35,647 bases of DNA from Burkholderia catarinensis. Its GTDB lineage: Bacteria; Pseudomonadota; Gammaproteobacteria; Burkholderiales; Burkholderiaceae. Shown here piece by piece: positions 15,646-24,229 of the stretch. The stretch lies in contig NZ_MDEQ02000044.1 of assembly GCF_001883705.2 (NCBI RefSeq), positions 1-35,647 on the forward strand, written 5' to 3'. The notes below the pieces were generated by a model. The model made no database searches and was not told the DNA's origin. It saw only the letters and a list, made by a program, of their open reading frames with translations. Position numbers and translations under genes: made by a program. Each line of letters starts with the position of its first letter. The first letter of the stretch is position 1.

Positions 15646-16584
15646 TCACGCGTGCGGCGCCGGATCGTCGCGTTGCGCCGCCGGCAAATACGCGATCCCG
15701 TGCTCGTCGTACAGATCGTAGATGAGCCGCAACATGCGTTCGATGTCGTCGGACTCGTCGAGCATGCGCATGCTCATGATGATCGGCGACACGAGCCCCG
15801 CGTTATCCAGCTCGTGGTATGACACGTCGTCGCGCTTGAGACCGTACACGCTCTTTGGCACGACCGATACGCCTTCGCCCGCCGCGACGAGCCCGAGCGC
15901 GATCTGCAGCTCGTGCGTTTCCAGCACGCGCGCCGGCTTGAGCGCGCGATCGTGGAACGCGGCGAGCACCTGGTCCGCATAGCTCGGGCGCGGCGCCTTC
16001 GGAAACACGATCAGCGTGTCGTCGAGCAGGTCGTGCAGCGACAGTGCCGCGTTTGTTTCGCACAGCCGGTGGCCGAGCGGCAGCGCCGCGATCATCGGCT
16101 CCTCGCGCAGCACGACGCGGCGCACGCTCGGGTCGTTGAGGCGGATGCGCCCGAACCCCACGTCGATGCGGCCTTCCTTGAGCGCCTTGATCTGGTCCAT
16201 CGTCGACATCTCGTGCAGGCTCAGCTCGACTTCGGCATGCCGCTGGCGATAGCGGCGAATCACTTTCGGCAGCATCCCGTACAGCGTCGAGCCGACGAAG
16301 CCGACCGACAGGCTGCGCTCGATCTTGCCGACGCGGCGCGTCATCGATTCGAGCTCGGCCGTTTGCGCAAGCAACTGGACTGCATGCTGGTGGAAGAAGC
16401 GGCCGGTCTCGGTAAGCTTCAGCGGCCGAGCATCGCGCTCGAACAGTAATGCGCCGAGCAGTTGCTCGAGTTGCTGGATCTGCCGGCTCAGCGGCGGCTG
16501 CGCGATATGCAGGCGTTGCGCGGCCCGCGTGAAGCTGCGTTCTTCGGCGACCGCGACGAAATAGCGAAGATGGCGTAGCTCCAT
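15646..16584 (-). CDS. LysR-type regulator of CatR/BenM type
   Basis: A 312-residue transcription regulator starting MELRHLRYFVAVAEERSFTR, the hallmark start of CatR/BenM/CbnR proteins, then AAQRLHIAQPPLSRQIQQLE. The effector domain includes VGFVGSTLYGMLPKVIRRY and EGVSVVPKSV. The start at 16584 fits the family; an upstream ATG at 16647 would add 21 residues with no similarity. It diverges from the porin gene across 537 bp that contains a candidate operator and promoter, so it probably controls the porin and hydrolase genes in response to an aromatic-derived ligand. Confidence 0.88.
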   Translation of the reverse strand: MELRHLRYFVAVAEERSFTRAAQRLHIAQPPLSRQIQQLEQLLGALLFERDARPLKLTETGRFFHQHAVQLLAQTAELESMTRRVGKIERSLSVGFVGSTLYGMLPKVIRRYRQRHAEVELSLHEMSTMDQIKALKEGRIDVGFGRIRLNDPSVRRVVLREEPMIAALPLGHRLCETNAALSLHDLLDDTLIVFPKAPRPSYADQVLAAFHDRALKPARVLETHELQIALGLVAAGEGVSVVPKSVYGLKRDDVSYHELDNAGLVSPIIMSMRMLDESDDIERMLRLIYDLYDEHGIAYLPAAQRDDPAPHA

Positions 16585-16781
16585 GCTCGTTGGTGTCGAG
16601 TGGTGAGAGGGGATGAAGCCGCGGGGCCGTGAATTGGCCAGCCACATTTTACGGCAGCATCAACGCGAGCGCGGTCAATTGTTTCCTGAAAATTCGTTCG
16701 GCTTGCAGAGGGATTCGTGCTGCATGGCTCATCTCTGCACCAAAGAAGGGCGATCGCTACATGCATACCTGTCAGATATGA

Positions 16782-16829
16782 ACCGATACCCATTCGGTGT
16801 TGGACTGGTCATTTTGTGATCGCTAATAT
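16782..16829 (+). promoter_or_regulatory. Candidate LysR operator and promoter of the porin gene
   Basis: An inverted repeat ACCGA-N7-TCGGT lies at 16782-16798, immediately followed by a -35-like TTGGAC (16800-16805) and, after 18 bp, TAATAT (16824-16829). An activator site abutting -35 is typical of LysR control. The site is about 290 bp before the porin ATG. The rest of 16585-17121 shows no gene. Confidence 0.45.
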
Positions 16830-17121
16830 CGCCGCAAACAGGTTGCAAACCGGACGGAACGACGCAACAAGGAGACGCCCCCCGATCACATTCCCCATCG
16901 GCCGGAAGCCGGCGGCGAGTCGAGCGACAACGTGTCGGCGCTCGACGCGCGTGCCGCATTGATCCGGTCCAGTCGTGCCCTTCAGAAAAGCCCCTGCGTT
17001 TCGAACCGCCGGATACCGGCGGGCGTGGTGTCGAGTCGGCGGGAATGAATTCATCGATTCCGGATGGCTGATCAGTTATCCGAAGAAATCGGAAATACCC
17101 CTATAAAAATTTGGAGACGGA

Positions 17122-18258
17122 ATGAGATTTCAGCATCTCGCAGGCGGGGCTTTGCTCGGATTCGCGACGGCCGGTTTTGCGCAAAGCAGCGTGACGTTGT
17201 ATGGCGTCGTGGATACGGGCGTCGAATATGTGTCGCACGCCAATGCCGCAGGGAAAGGCATCGTGCGTATGCCTTCGGTCACCGGCGAGCTGCCGTCGCG
17301 CTGGGGCTTGCGCGGGTCGGAAGATCTCGGCGGCGGCTACAAGGCCGTCTTCGCGCTCGAGAGCGGCTTCAATGTCGGCAGCGGCACGATGGGGCAGGGC
17401 GGCCGGCTGTTCGGCCGGCAAAGCTGGGTGGGGATCGAAAGCCCGTACGGCACGCTGTCGTTCGGCCGCCAGTACACGATGACGTATTACGCGGTGCTCG
17501 ATTCCGACCTGCTCGGCCCGAACATCTACGGGCTGCCGTCCCTCGACGCGTACATCCCGAACGGCCGTGCAGACAATGCCGTGGCATGGCGCGGCAAGTT
17601 CGGCGGCTGGACGGCCGGCGCGATGTACTCGTTCGGCCGCGATTCGGCCGGGACGGGGAACTCGCCGGGGCAGGGGACGTGCGCGGGCCCGACGCCCGGC
17701 GAAACGACCGTGTGCCGGCTGTGGTCGGCGATGCTCAAATACGATTCGACGTCGTTCGGCGCGGCCGCATCGTATGAAGAACAACGCGGCGGCGGTGCGA
17801 CGGCGGCCGCGAACTTCTTCGACGGCGTCAAGCCGATGCCGCTGACGTCGAGCGGCGACAAGGACGATCGCGCGCAGGTCAACGGGTACGTCAGCGCGTT
17901 CGGCGTGAAGTTCGGCGGCGGCTGGATCGGCCGCTGGGTCGACACCGATTCGTTGGGCGGCCCGAACGTGCACTCGAACCTGTTCTACCTCACCGCGAAC
18001 TACTACGTGACGCCCGCCTTCCTGGTCGACGGCGGCGTCTATCACGTCAATGTGTCGGGCCAGGACGCGCGTGCGACGCTCGGCGCGTTGCGCGGCACCT
18101 ATTTTCTGTCGAAGCAGACGGCCGTCTACCTGCAGGGCGCGTACCTCGCCAACAGCGCGCACGCCGCATTCACGATCAGTGCCGGCGGGGGCGGTACGAC
18201 GCCCGCACCGGGGCAGAGCCAGGTCGGCGTGATGGCCGGCGTCCGGCACATGTTCTGA
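17122..18258 (+). CDS. Outer-membrane porin, Gram-negative trimeric (OmpC-like) family
   Basis: A 378-residue porin of the kind abundant in Burkholderia. The signal peptide is MRFQHLAGGALLGFATAGFA, and the mature protein starts QSSVTLYGVVDTGVEYVSHA, the standard first strand. Further typical pieces are SRWGLRGSEDLGGGYKAVFA with LESGF, RLFGRQSWVGIESPYGTLSF with GRQY, and the terminal strand GQSQVGVMAGVRHMF ending in Phe, required for outer-membrane assembly. It sits 88 bp before a secreted tannase-family hydrolase and opposite a LysR regulator, suggesting uptake of an aromatic compound. Confidence 0.92.
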   Translation: MRFQHLAGGALLGFATAGFAQSSVTLYGVVDTGVEYVSHANAAGKGIVRMPSVTGELPSRWGLRGSEDLGGGYKAVFALESGFNVGSGTMGQGGRLFGRQSWVGIESPYGTLSFGRQYTMTYYAVLDSDLLGPNIYGLPSLDAYIPNGRADNAVAWRGKFGGWTAGAMYSFGRDSAGTGNSPGQGTCAGPTPGETTVCRLWSAMLKYDSTSFGAAASYEEQRGGGATAAANFFDGVKPMPLTSSGDKDDRAQVNGYVSAFGVKFGGGWIGRWVDTDSLGGPNVHSNLFYLTANYYVTPAFLVDGGVYHVNVSGQDARATLGALRGTYFLSKQTAVYLQGAYLANSAHAAFTISAGGGGTTPAPGQSQVGVMAGVRHMF

Positions 18259-18283
18259 GCGGATCGCTTCGAAGCCGCATCAG

Positions 18284-18310
18284 GCGAACCGGCGTGTGCC
18301 GGTTCGCTTT
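18284..18310 (+). terminator. Intrinsic terminator after the porin gene
   Basis: A perfect 10-bp stem, GCGAACCGGC and GCCGGTTCGC around the loop GTGT (18284-18307), followed by a short TTT run. It lies between the porin stop and the hydrolase start, so the downstream gene depends on read-through or its own promoter. Confidence 0.75.
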
Positions 18311-18346
18311 CAAGCACGTCAATAACTCGAGAGAAGACGGAGGGGC

Positions 18347-20218
18347 ATGATGAAATCGACGATCAGCGGCAACGGCGGTCGCCGTGCATGGCGTTGGGGC
18401 GTAGTGACGGTTGCGGTCGCGTCCGCGACAGGTACCCTGGCATTGTCCGGCTGCAACGATCACGACGTGGACGCGTCGGGAAGCGGCACGACTTCCGTCG
18501 CGCTGGAATGCAACGACACGATGAAAGCGCGATTCGCGCCGGATGCGAACACCACCGTGATTGCGGTGAAATCGTTCAAGGCCGGCGATCCGCTCGTGCT
18601 TGCCGCGTCGGCCGCGACTTCCGCGACGCCGGTTGCCGGCAGCGATCTGTGTCTCGTCAAGCTGAACGTGGGCCCCGGCCATGCGGGGCCGGCGGGCGCC
18701 CCGTCGACGTCGGCGGGCATCGGCATGGAAATCTGGCTGCCCGCGCCTGCGCACTGGAATCGCCGGATCCACAATCTCGGCGGCGGCGGCTGGCAAGGCG
18801 GCGCGTATGACGACCCGACGCAGATCGCCAGCGCCGGCGGCGTGCCGGGCGCGGCGACGATCGCGGCCGCCGAGGGCGCGGTGGTCGGCACGACGGATAC
18901 CGGGCACGCGATCCCGAACGGTTCGTTCGCGATGAATCCGGATGGCACGATCAACACGACGCTGTGGGGCGACTTCGCGCAGCGCAGCCTGCACGAACTC
19001 GCGTTGAAGACGAAGGCGCTGGTCGCCGCGTACTACGCGACGCAGCAGCAGTATGCATATTGGGACGGCTGCTCGACTGGCGGCCGGCAGGGCTACAACG
19101 AGGTGCAGAACAACCCGTCCGACTACGACGGCTATCTGAATGGCGCGCCTGCGTTCAACTGGTCGAAGTTCATTACGGGCGAGCTCTATCCGCAGGTTGT
19201 CGCGCAAAACGATCTCGGCGGCGTGACACTGACCGACGCGCAGCAGACGCTGCTGTCCGGCGCGGCCGTCAGTGCGTGCGATTCGGTCGGCGGCCAGCAT
19301 CTCGGCTATCTGACGGACCCGGCCCAGTGCCGCTACGACCCGACGCAGGACGCGAGCGTGTTGTGCTCCGGCGTGACGATCGGTGCCGTCACCGGGACGA
19401 ACACGACGGCCGCGTGCGTGACGGCCGCACAAGCGACGGTGATGAACAAGACCTGGTACGGGATGACGCGCGACGGTTCGGTGCCGAGCCCGGCTGCGGA
19501 CATCGGCACGGCAACGTCGCTCGCGAGCAATCAGCTCTGGTTCGGCCTGATGCGCGGCACCCTGACCGGCGCGCTGGCCGGATCGTCGCCGTTCAGTATC
19601 TCGACCGACCTGGTCGCGCTGGAACTGCAGGATCCGACGATCGCGGGAGCCGGCTTCACGAACGCGACCGGAAACGGCGCGAACAAGTGGAAGAGCCTGA
19701 GCTATGCCGGGCTCGCGAACGCCTACGATCAGGGCATCGCGCTGCAGACGTCGTTCGGCAATATCAATACCGACAATCCGGACCTGTCGGAGCTCGTGAA
19801 GGCCGGTGCGAAGGTGCTGCATTACCACGGTGTTGCCGATCCGCTGATCACGCCGTCGGGCAGCATCAACTACTACGAACGCGTCGCGAGCCGGATGGGT
19901 GGCATCCCGGTCGTGCAGCAGTTCGACCGGCTGTTCCTGGTTCCCGGCATGGGGCATTGCAGCGGGTATGGTGGCGTCAACGGTATGGCCGGCCCCGCGC
20001 AGACGGCCAATACGGTGCCGCTGCCGCATGCCGATCGTCAGGACCTGTATGCGCAGCTGGTCGACTGGGTCGAGCACGGGAACGCGCCGGCTCGCATCGA
20101 GTTGACGTCGGCGGACGGCAGCGCGAGCCAGCCGGTTTGCATGTATCCGACGAAGGCCACGTACAACGGCTCGGGCTCCATCAAGGACGCGGCGAACTAT
20201 TCGTGCAAGTCAACGTGA
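18347..20218 (+). CDS. Tannase/feruloyl esterase family lipoprotein hydrolase
   Basis: A 623-residue serine hydrolase of the tannase family, which cleaves aromatic esters such as gallate, ferulate or mono(hydroxyethyl) terephthalate. The N-terminus has a basic start, a hydrophobic stretch and the lipobox LALSGC (Cys36), so it is likely lipid-anchored in the outer membrane. The family CS-D-HC set is complete: Cys242-Ser243 in WDGCSTGGRQG, Asp498 in YHGVADPLITP, and His537-Cys538 in VPGMGHCSGYGG. The lid region between about 270 and 440 is Cys-containing and Thr/Gly-rich. The start at 18347 has a GGAGGGG site. With the adjacent porin and LysR regulator it forms a putative extracellular aromatic-ester utilisation unit. 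The substrate is not visible from the sequence. Confidence 0.88.
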   Translation: MMKSTISGNGGRRAWRWGVVTVAVASATGTLALSGCNDHDVDASGSGTTSVALECNDTMKARFAPDANTTVIAVKSFKAGDPLVLAASAATSATPVAGSDLCLVKLNVGPGHAGPAGAPSTSAGIGMEIWLPAPAHWNRRIHNLGGGGWQGGAYDDPTQIASAGGVPGAATIAAAEGAVVGTTDTGHAIPNGSFAMNPDGTINTTLWGDFAQRSLHELALKTKALVAAYYATQQQYAYWDGCSTGGRQGYNEVQNNPSDYDGYLNGAPAFNWSKFITGELYPQVVAQNDLGGVTLTDAQQTLLSGAAVSACDSVGGQHLGYLTDPAQCRYDPTQDASVLCSGVTIGAVTGTNTTAACVTAAQATVMNKTWYGMTRDGSVPSPAADIGTATSLASNQLWFGLMRGTLTGALAGSSPFSISTDLVALELQDPTIAGAGFTNATGNGANKWKSLSYAGLANAYDQGIALQTSFGNINTDNPDLSELVKAGAKVLHYHGVADPLITPSGSINYYERVASRMGGIPVVQQFDRLFLVPGMGHCSGYGGVNGMAGPAQTANTVPLPHADRQDLYAQLVDWVEHGNAPARIELTSADGSASQPVCMYPTKATYNGSGSIKDAANYSCKST

Positions 20219-20660
20219 GCGACGGGATGCGTGCGGCGGGGCAGGCAGCGCGCATCCGGCTTCGTTGCGGAAATCCATTTCGTGCCTGGCGTAGTCATCG
20301 GCGTACTGAGGTCGACATGGGGCTTTGCGTGCGGAGGTTCGCCGGCTGGTTCGGTTGACGTTCCAAAGCATCGCGGGCTTGACGAGATTTCGGCTGCATG
20401 AGCGTTCCACGTGGCGCATTTCGGTGAATTGCATGCTGGTTGCGGGCACATCGAACGCATGGGCGGTCGCGGCGGGCGCGAACGGAATCGGCAAGCACAA
20501 CGGCCCTTGCATTACAGCCCGGTTGTAAATATGGCGCCGGTGTCCGGCTTGTGCGCTGATCGGGCGACCGGCGCGAGGCGCGGCACGTCGATTGCTACCT
20601 TGTCGCGTTCCGGTGCGCCGCCTCGCACGGAATCGTGGCGGCCGCCGGCTACCGCGAACC
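20219..20660. other. Intergenic region without recognised gene
   Basis: About 440 bp after the hydrolase. Open stretches exist on both strands but show no family likeness or convincing start. A loose stem near 20225-20265 (GGATGCG and CGCATCC) could help termination. I see nothing else. Confidence 0.4.
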
Positions 20661-20831
20661 GGGGTAATCGTACCTTTCGTGCGAAAAATGGCGATATCCA
20701 CGGTAGAGCCGCTTGCGGCAAGGCTCCGCGGCTTTAACGTTTTCCGCGAATGCGAAGGCGCACAACCCATTGATTGACAAAGCTTTTTCGAACCAAACCG
20801 CCAGATACTGCACGAAAGGTACGATTACCCC
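20661..20831. repeat. 171-bp inverted-repeat element, possible Tn3-derived miniature element
   Basis: Perfect 22-bp inverted repeats lie at 20661-20682 and 20810-20831, each starting GGGGTAATCGTACC when read inward. Similarity continues weakly to about 38 bp (TGGCG shared). GGGG starts and 38-bp ends are typical of Tn3-family transposons and their miniature derivatives. The 139 bp or so between the repeats is AT-richer and non-coding. The flanking 5 bp (GAACC and TATGT) do not match, so no target duplication is seen. Confidence 0.6.
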
Positions 20832-21241
20832 TATGTCAGAGGTAGACGACGTGCTGGAATTTGCCGACCCGGACACGAGTGCCGATGACCGGAAAGTTCG
20901 ACTGCAGAAGATCTTGAAACCTGGCTCGCGCTTCCTCTATCGATACGACTTCGGAGATGGCTGGGATCACGCCGTCGTCGTTGAGAAAGTAGAGACCATT
21001 GGGAGCGAACCGTGGTGCGGCCCAGGTCATCGACGGTGCTCGCGCGTGCCCGCCGGAAGATGTGGGCGGCCCGCCTGGCTACGACGCGTTCTTGAGCACG
21101 CTATCCAACGATCCGAATAGCGAAGAGGCTGAACATTACCGAAACTGGGTCGGCCCCGGCTTCGAGGCCGAACTGTTCGATCTGCGCGCTGCCAATGCCA
21201 CGCTGCTGCGCATGGCATCCAATCGTTGGGGAAACCGGTAA
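20832..21241 (+). pseudogene. Plasmid pRiA4b ORF-3-like protein, truncated and frameshifted
   Basis: The first frame reads DDRKVRLQKILKPGSRFLYR then YDFGDGWDHAVVVEKVE, the core of the pRiA4b ORF-3 family (the Y.YDFGD.W.H motif). After about 21015 the family pattern continues in another frame: VIDGARACPPEDVGGPPGYD and later NWVGPGFEAELFDL, ending at 21241. A one- or two-base indel near 21005-21030 separates the halves, and a Leu/Cys segment is altered there. The N-terminal part is cut off at the inverted-repeat element. The function of the family is unknown. Confidence 0.8.
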
Positions 21242-21479
21242 CTCACGCTGTCAAGACTCGGCTCCACGCTTACGATTGATGTTCACAATGCGGAACGACG
21301 GAATTTTCTGGGGTTCCTGCGTAGAACCCGATCAAGCTCCGCGACGGCACTGAAGTCTCCTCGACTCGGGCTACGACCGTGCACACACGGATCTGAAAAA
21401 CTTCGTGCCCCACGGCTTTGGTCGGAATTTGAAATTTCCATTTAAAATCATCGAATTAAGGTCATTTTGGCGAAAATTT
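21242..21479. other. AT-richer junction without recognised gene
   Basis: About 240 bp between the broken ORF-3-like gene and the decayed acyl-CoA dehydrogenase-like gene. The stretch 21425-21480 is markedly AT-rich for this window (for example CATTTAAAATCATCG). No coding or structural signal is recognised; it is probably a recombination boundary. Confidence 0.35.
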
Positions 21480-22023
21480 CACGAATCCCGGTCGACCCTC
21501 TACCTCTGTGCCGTGGCGACGGCGACGATCACGTCGCTGCCGTCGTGCGCGTTGCGCGAATACGTCGATCCAGTCGGCGAACAGGCTGCCGGTGCTGTAG
21601 AACTTGCGGCCGTTCAACACGAGCCGGCCGTCTTGCTCCGAGACCTTCGTGGTGGTCTGGCCGAGCGGCACGTCGCCGGCCTCTGACCACGCGTTGCCGA
21701 CCAGCTGGCCGCTCGCGAAGCGGTCGAACCACGCGCTGCGCTGCAGCCCGGGCGGCGCGTTCAGCCAGTCCTCGACGAACGCGAAGTGGCCGCGCAGCGC
21801 CTGCGGCAGATTGGAGTCGGCCGTGGCGAGCTCGGTCAGCAACTGGAACAGTCGCGGCAGCGACGCACCGTCGCCGCCATCGCGCACCGGCAGCCGTATC
21901 GCGGCGACGGTCGCGCTCGGCGGTGCCGGCCGCGATGCGCTCGAAGATCGGCCTGAAGCGGCTCGCGAGTGCGTCGTAGTCGGCGCCGGTGGAAAGTTCG
22001 GTTGCTGCGGGAGACGAAGTCAT
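21480..22023 (-). pseudogene. SfnB/DszC-like acyl-CoA dehydrogenase family protein, decayed
   Basis: It starts at an ATG at 22023 (MTSSPAATELSTGADYDALA, then FRPIFERIAAGTAERDR). It then jumps frame with apparent loss of about 20 residues to IRLPVRDGGDGASLPRLFQL, LPQALRGHFAFVEDWL, WSEAGDVPLGQTTTKV and LNGRKFYSTGSLFADWIDVF. A further frameshift after FAQRA leads to HDGSDVIVAVATAQR and a stop; the C-terminal half is absent. The pattern matches flavin-dependent monooxygenases of the acyl-CoA dehydrogenase fold used in organosulfur oxidation. It diverges from the intact sfnB-like gene, so it may be the decayed second oxidoreductase of that cluster. Confidence 0.78.
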
Positions 22024-22315
22024 GCGGTGATCCTTAAAAGACAGGGCCGTCGATGCCGGCGAGCCAGTATAGGAAGCACGCTGCGGACGATCCAATAACG
22101 GATTCGTACATCGTTATCGCCACCGGGCATTACGTGGGCGAGGCGGCGTGGCATCGATGCCGAGGCGTCGATATCGTTGCTGATGCACGGTTTGTTGCGG
22201 TCGGCGTGCCACATCGTTTGTTATGCGAAGGAATATCGTTGTGCGAATCGCTCGGTTTGCCGGCGCGCGGCGCGCTGCTAAATTGATTGTTTCCATCCGT
22301 CAGCAGGAGAGCCCT
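22024..22315. promoter_or_regulatory. Divergent upstream region of the sfnB-like operon
   Basis: About 290 bp between the decayed gene and the sfnB-like gene. It should carry the promoter for the sulfur operon. I could not find a convincing -35/-10 or -24/-12 pair. A ribosome-binding site AGGAG lies 7 bp before the ATG at 22316. Confidence 0.4.
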
Positions 22316-23410
22316 ATGTCAGAGACGAGCGCCAAGATCCAGGAACGGCAGGCCGATACGCAACCGCAAGCGGCGCACGTGATCGCCGATGATGACGCGC
22401 TGGCCATCGCGGCCGTGCATGCGCTTGCGCAATGGCTCGCGGAGGGTGCCGCCGAGCGTGACCGGGAGCGCCGGCTGCCGCGCAACGAGATCGAATGGGT
22501 CTCGCAGTCGGGACTGTGGGCGATCACGGTGCCGAAGGCCTATGGCGGTGCGGGCGTGTCGTATGTGACGCTGACGGAAGTGTTCAAGATCGTGTCGGCC
22601 GCCGATCCGTCGCTCGGGCAGTTGCCGCAGAATCATTTCGGGCTGGTCGACGTGATCGCGCTGACCGGTACCGACGCGCAGAAGCGCCATTTCTTCGCGG
22701 AGGTGCTGAGCGGCAAGCGGTTCGGCAACGGCTTCTCGGAGAAAGGCACGAAGCACGTGCTCGACCTGAAGACGCGCGTGCGCCGCGACGGCGACGATTA
22801 TGTCGTCGACGGCACGAAGTTCTATTCGACCGGCGCGCTGTTCGCGCACTACGTGCCGGTGCTGGGCCTCGACGACGAGCGTCAGGCCTGGCTCGCCTAC
22901 ATTCCCCAGCCAACGCCGGGGCTGAGGGTGATCGACGACTGGTCGGGCTTCGGGCAGCGGACCACCGCTAGCGGCACCGTGGTGCTCGACAACGTGCGCG
23001 TGAGCGCGTCGCACGTGCTGCCGGCGCAGCGCATGTCGGATTTGCCGACGCTCAACGGGCCGCTGTCGCAGATCCTCCAGGCCGCGATCGACGCGGGAAT
23101 TGCGAAGGCCGCGCTCGACGATACGCTGGCGTTCGTGCGCACGCGCACGCGCACGCGGCCGTGGGTTGACAGCGGCGTCGAGCGGGCGGCCGACGATCCG
23201 CTGACGATTCGCGAGATCGGCCATCTGCATATCCAGCTGCATGCGGCCGAAGCGCTGCTCGAACGCGCGGCACGTATGCTCGACGCCATCGCGGCACGCG
23301 GCGACGGGACCGAGGACGATGTTGCGCGCGCGTCGGTGGCGGTGGGCGAGGCGAAGGTGTTGCCGCTCGTGCGCGAGCTCGAAAGCCGCCAGCAGCCGGT
23401 CGCGGCCTGA
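22316..23410 (+). CDS. sfnB: SfnB-family sulfur acquisition oxidoreductase, short C-terminus
   Basis: A 364-residue flavoprotein of the acyl-CoA dehydrogenase fold. SfnB-type proteins are induced by sulfate starvation and take part in organosulfur (dimethyl sulfone type) use. Recognisable pieces are VIADDDALAIAAVHALAQWL, ERDRERRLPRNEIEWVSQSG, VPKAYGGAGVSYVTL, PQNHFGLVDVI, GNGFSEKGTK, KFYSTGALFAHYVPVLGLDD, DDWSGFGQRTTASGTV and ASVAVGEAKVL. Relatives as I know them continue for about 40 more residues with an HTLHDP..WK.H ending; here the frame ends ELESRQQPVAA, so the final helix bundle may be replaced. The start at 22316 has AGGAG upstream. It is the first gene of an operon with a complete ABC importer. 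Confidence 0.85.
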   Translation: MSETSAKIQERQADTQPQAAHVIADDDALAIAAVHALAQWLAEGAAERDRERRLPRNEIEWVSQSGLWAITVPKAYGGAGVSYVTLTEVFKIVSAADPSLGQLPQNHFGLVDVIALTGTDAQKRHFFAEVLSGKRFGNGFSEKGTKHVLDLKTRVRRDGDDYVVDGTKFYSTGALFAHYVPVLGLDDERQAWLAYIPQPTPGLRVIDDWSGFGQRTTASGTVVLDNVRVSASHVLPAQRMSDLPTLNGPLSQILQAAIDAGIAKAALDDTLAFVRTRTRTRPWVDSGVERAADDPLTIREIGHLHIQLHAAEALLERAARMLDAIAARGDGTEDDVARASVAVGEAKVLPLVRELESRQQPVAA

Positions 23411-23425
23411 ACGGGAGCGTGGCGC

Positions 23426-24205
23426 ATGACGCAAACCGCACCGCCGCTGCTCGCGCTCGATCGCATCTCGCTGTCGTTCAAGGGCATGAAGGCCGTCACC
23501 GACATCAGCTTCGAGGTGGCGACGGGCGAGATCTGCGCGCTGATCGGCCCCAACGGGGCGGGCAAGAGTTCGCTGCTCAACGTGATCAACGGCGTCTATC
23601 AGCCGCAGCAAGGCACAGTCCGCTTCGACGGGCACTCGTACCGGCGCATGGACCCGTATCGCGCCGCGCACCGCGGCATCGCGCGCACGTTCCAGAACCT
23701 CGCGCTGTTTCGCCGGATGAGCGTGTTCGACAACGTGCTCACGGGCCGCAACCTGCATCGGCGCAGCACCTGGCTGGAACAGACGCTGCATGTCGGCCGC
23801 GCCCGCCGCGACGAAGCCGAGCAGCGCCGGCATGCGGAGCGCGTGATCGAGAAGCTCGACCTGCACGGCCATCGCGACGCCGTGGTCGGCACGCTGTCGT
23901 ACGGGCTGCAAAAGCGCGTCGAACTGGCGCGCGCGCTTGCGGCCGCGCCGCGGCTGCTGTTGCTCGACGAGCCGATGGCGGGAATGAACGCCGATGAAAA
24001 GCACGCGATGGCCGAATACGTCATCGACGCCAATGCGCACTTCGGCGTGACCGTGGTGCTGATCGAGCACGACATCGGCGTGGTGATGGGCGTGTCCGAT
24101 CACGTGGTGGTGCTCGACTACGGCAGGAAGATCGCCGACGGCAGTCCCGACGAGGTGCGGACGCATCCGGACGTGCTGGCCGCCTATCTGGGCACGCGTC
24201 ACTGA
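23426..24205 (+). CDS. ABC transporter ATPase, LivG type
   Basis: A 259-residue ATP-binding subunit of a hydrophobic amino acid/amide-type (HAAT) importer. Walker A is GPNGAGKSS, the Q-loop region is ARTFQNLALF, the ABC signature is LSYGLQKRVE, Walker B is LLLLDEPMAGM and the switch His is in IEHDIGVV. The LivG-like C-terminus (GRKIADGSPDEVRTHPDVLA) is complete. It lies 15 bp after the sfnB-like gene. Cargo is probably an organosulfur compound judging by its neighbours rather than a branched-chain amino acid. Confidence 0.9.
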   Translation: MTQTAPPLLALDRISLSFKGMKAVTDISFEVATGEICALIGPNGAGKSSLLNVINGVYQPQQGTVRFDGHSYRRMDPYRAAHRGIARTFQNLALFRRMSVFDNVLTGRNLHRRSTWLEQTLHVGRARRDEAEQRRHAERVIEKLDLHGHRDAVVGTLSYGLQKRVELARALAAAPRLLLLDEPMAGMNADEKHAMAEYVIDANAHFGVTVVLIEHDIGVVMGVSDHVVVLDYGRKIADGSPDEVRTHPDVLAAYLGTRH

Positions 24206-24229
24206 CGCGTACGGACGACGGGGAACGAG

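Noticed and set aside
17101..18249. 382-codon minus-strand open frame opposite the porin gene
   Set aside because: Covers exactly the porin in antisense, with no recognisable domain.
18176..20077. 633-codon minus-strand open frame opposite the tannase-family gene
   Set aside because: Arg/His-rich translation with no family pattern, fully antisense to a gene with complete catalytic motifs; a GC-bias shadow.
20210..20770. 186-codon minus-strand frame after the hydrolase gene
   Set aside because: Crosses the inverted-repeat element, Arg-rich, no domain recognised.
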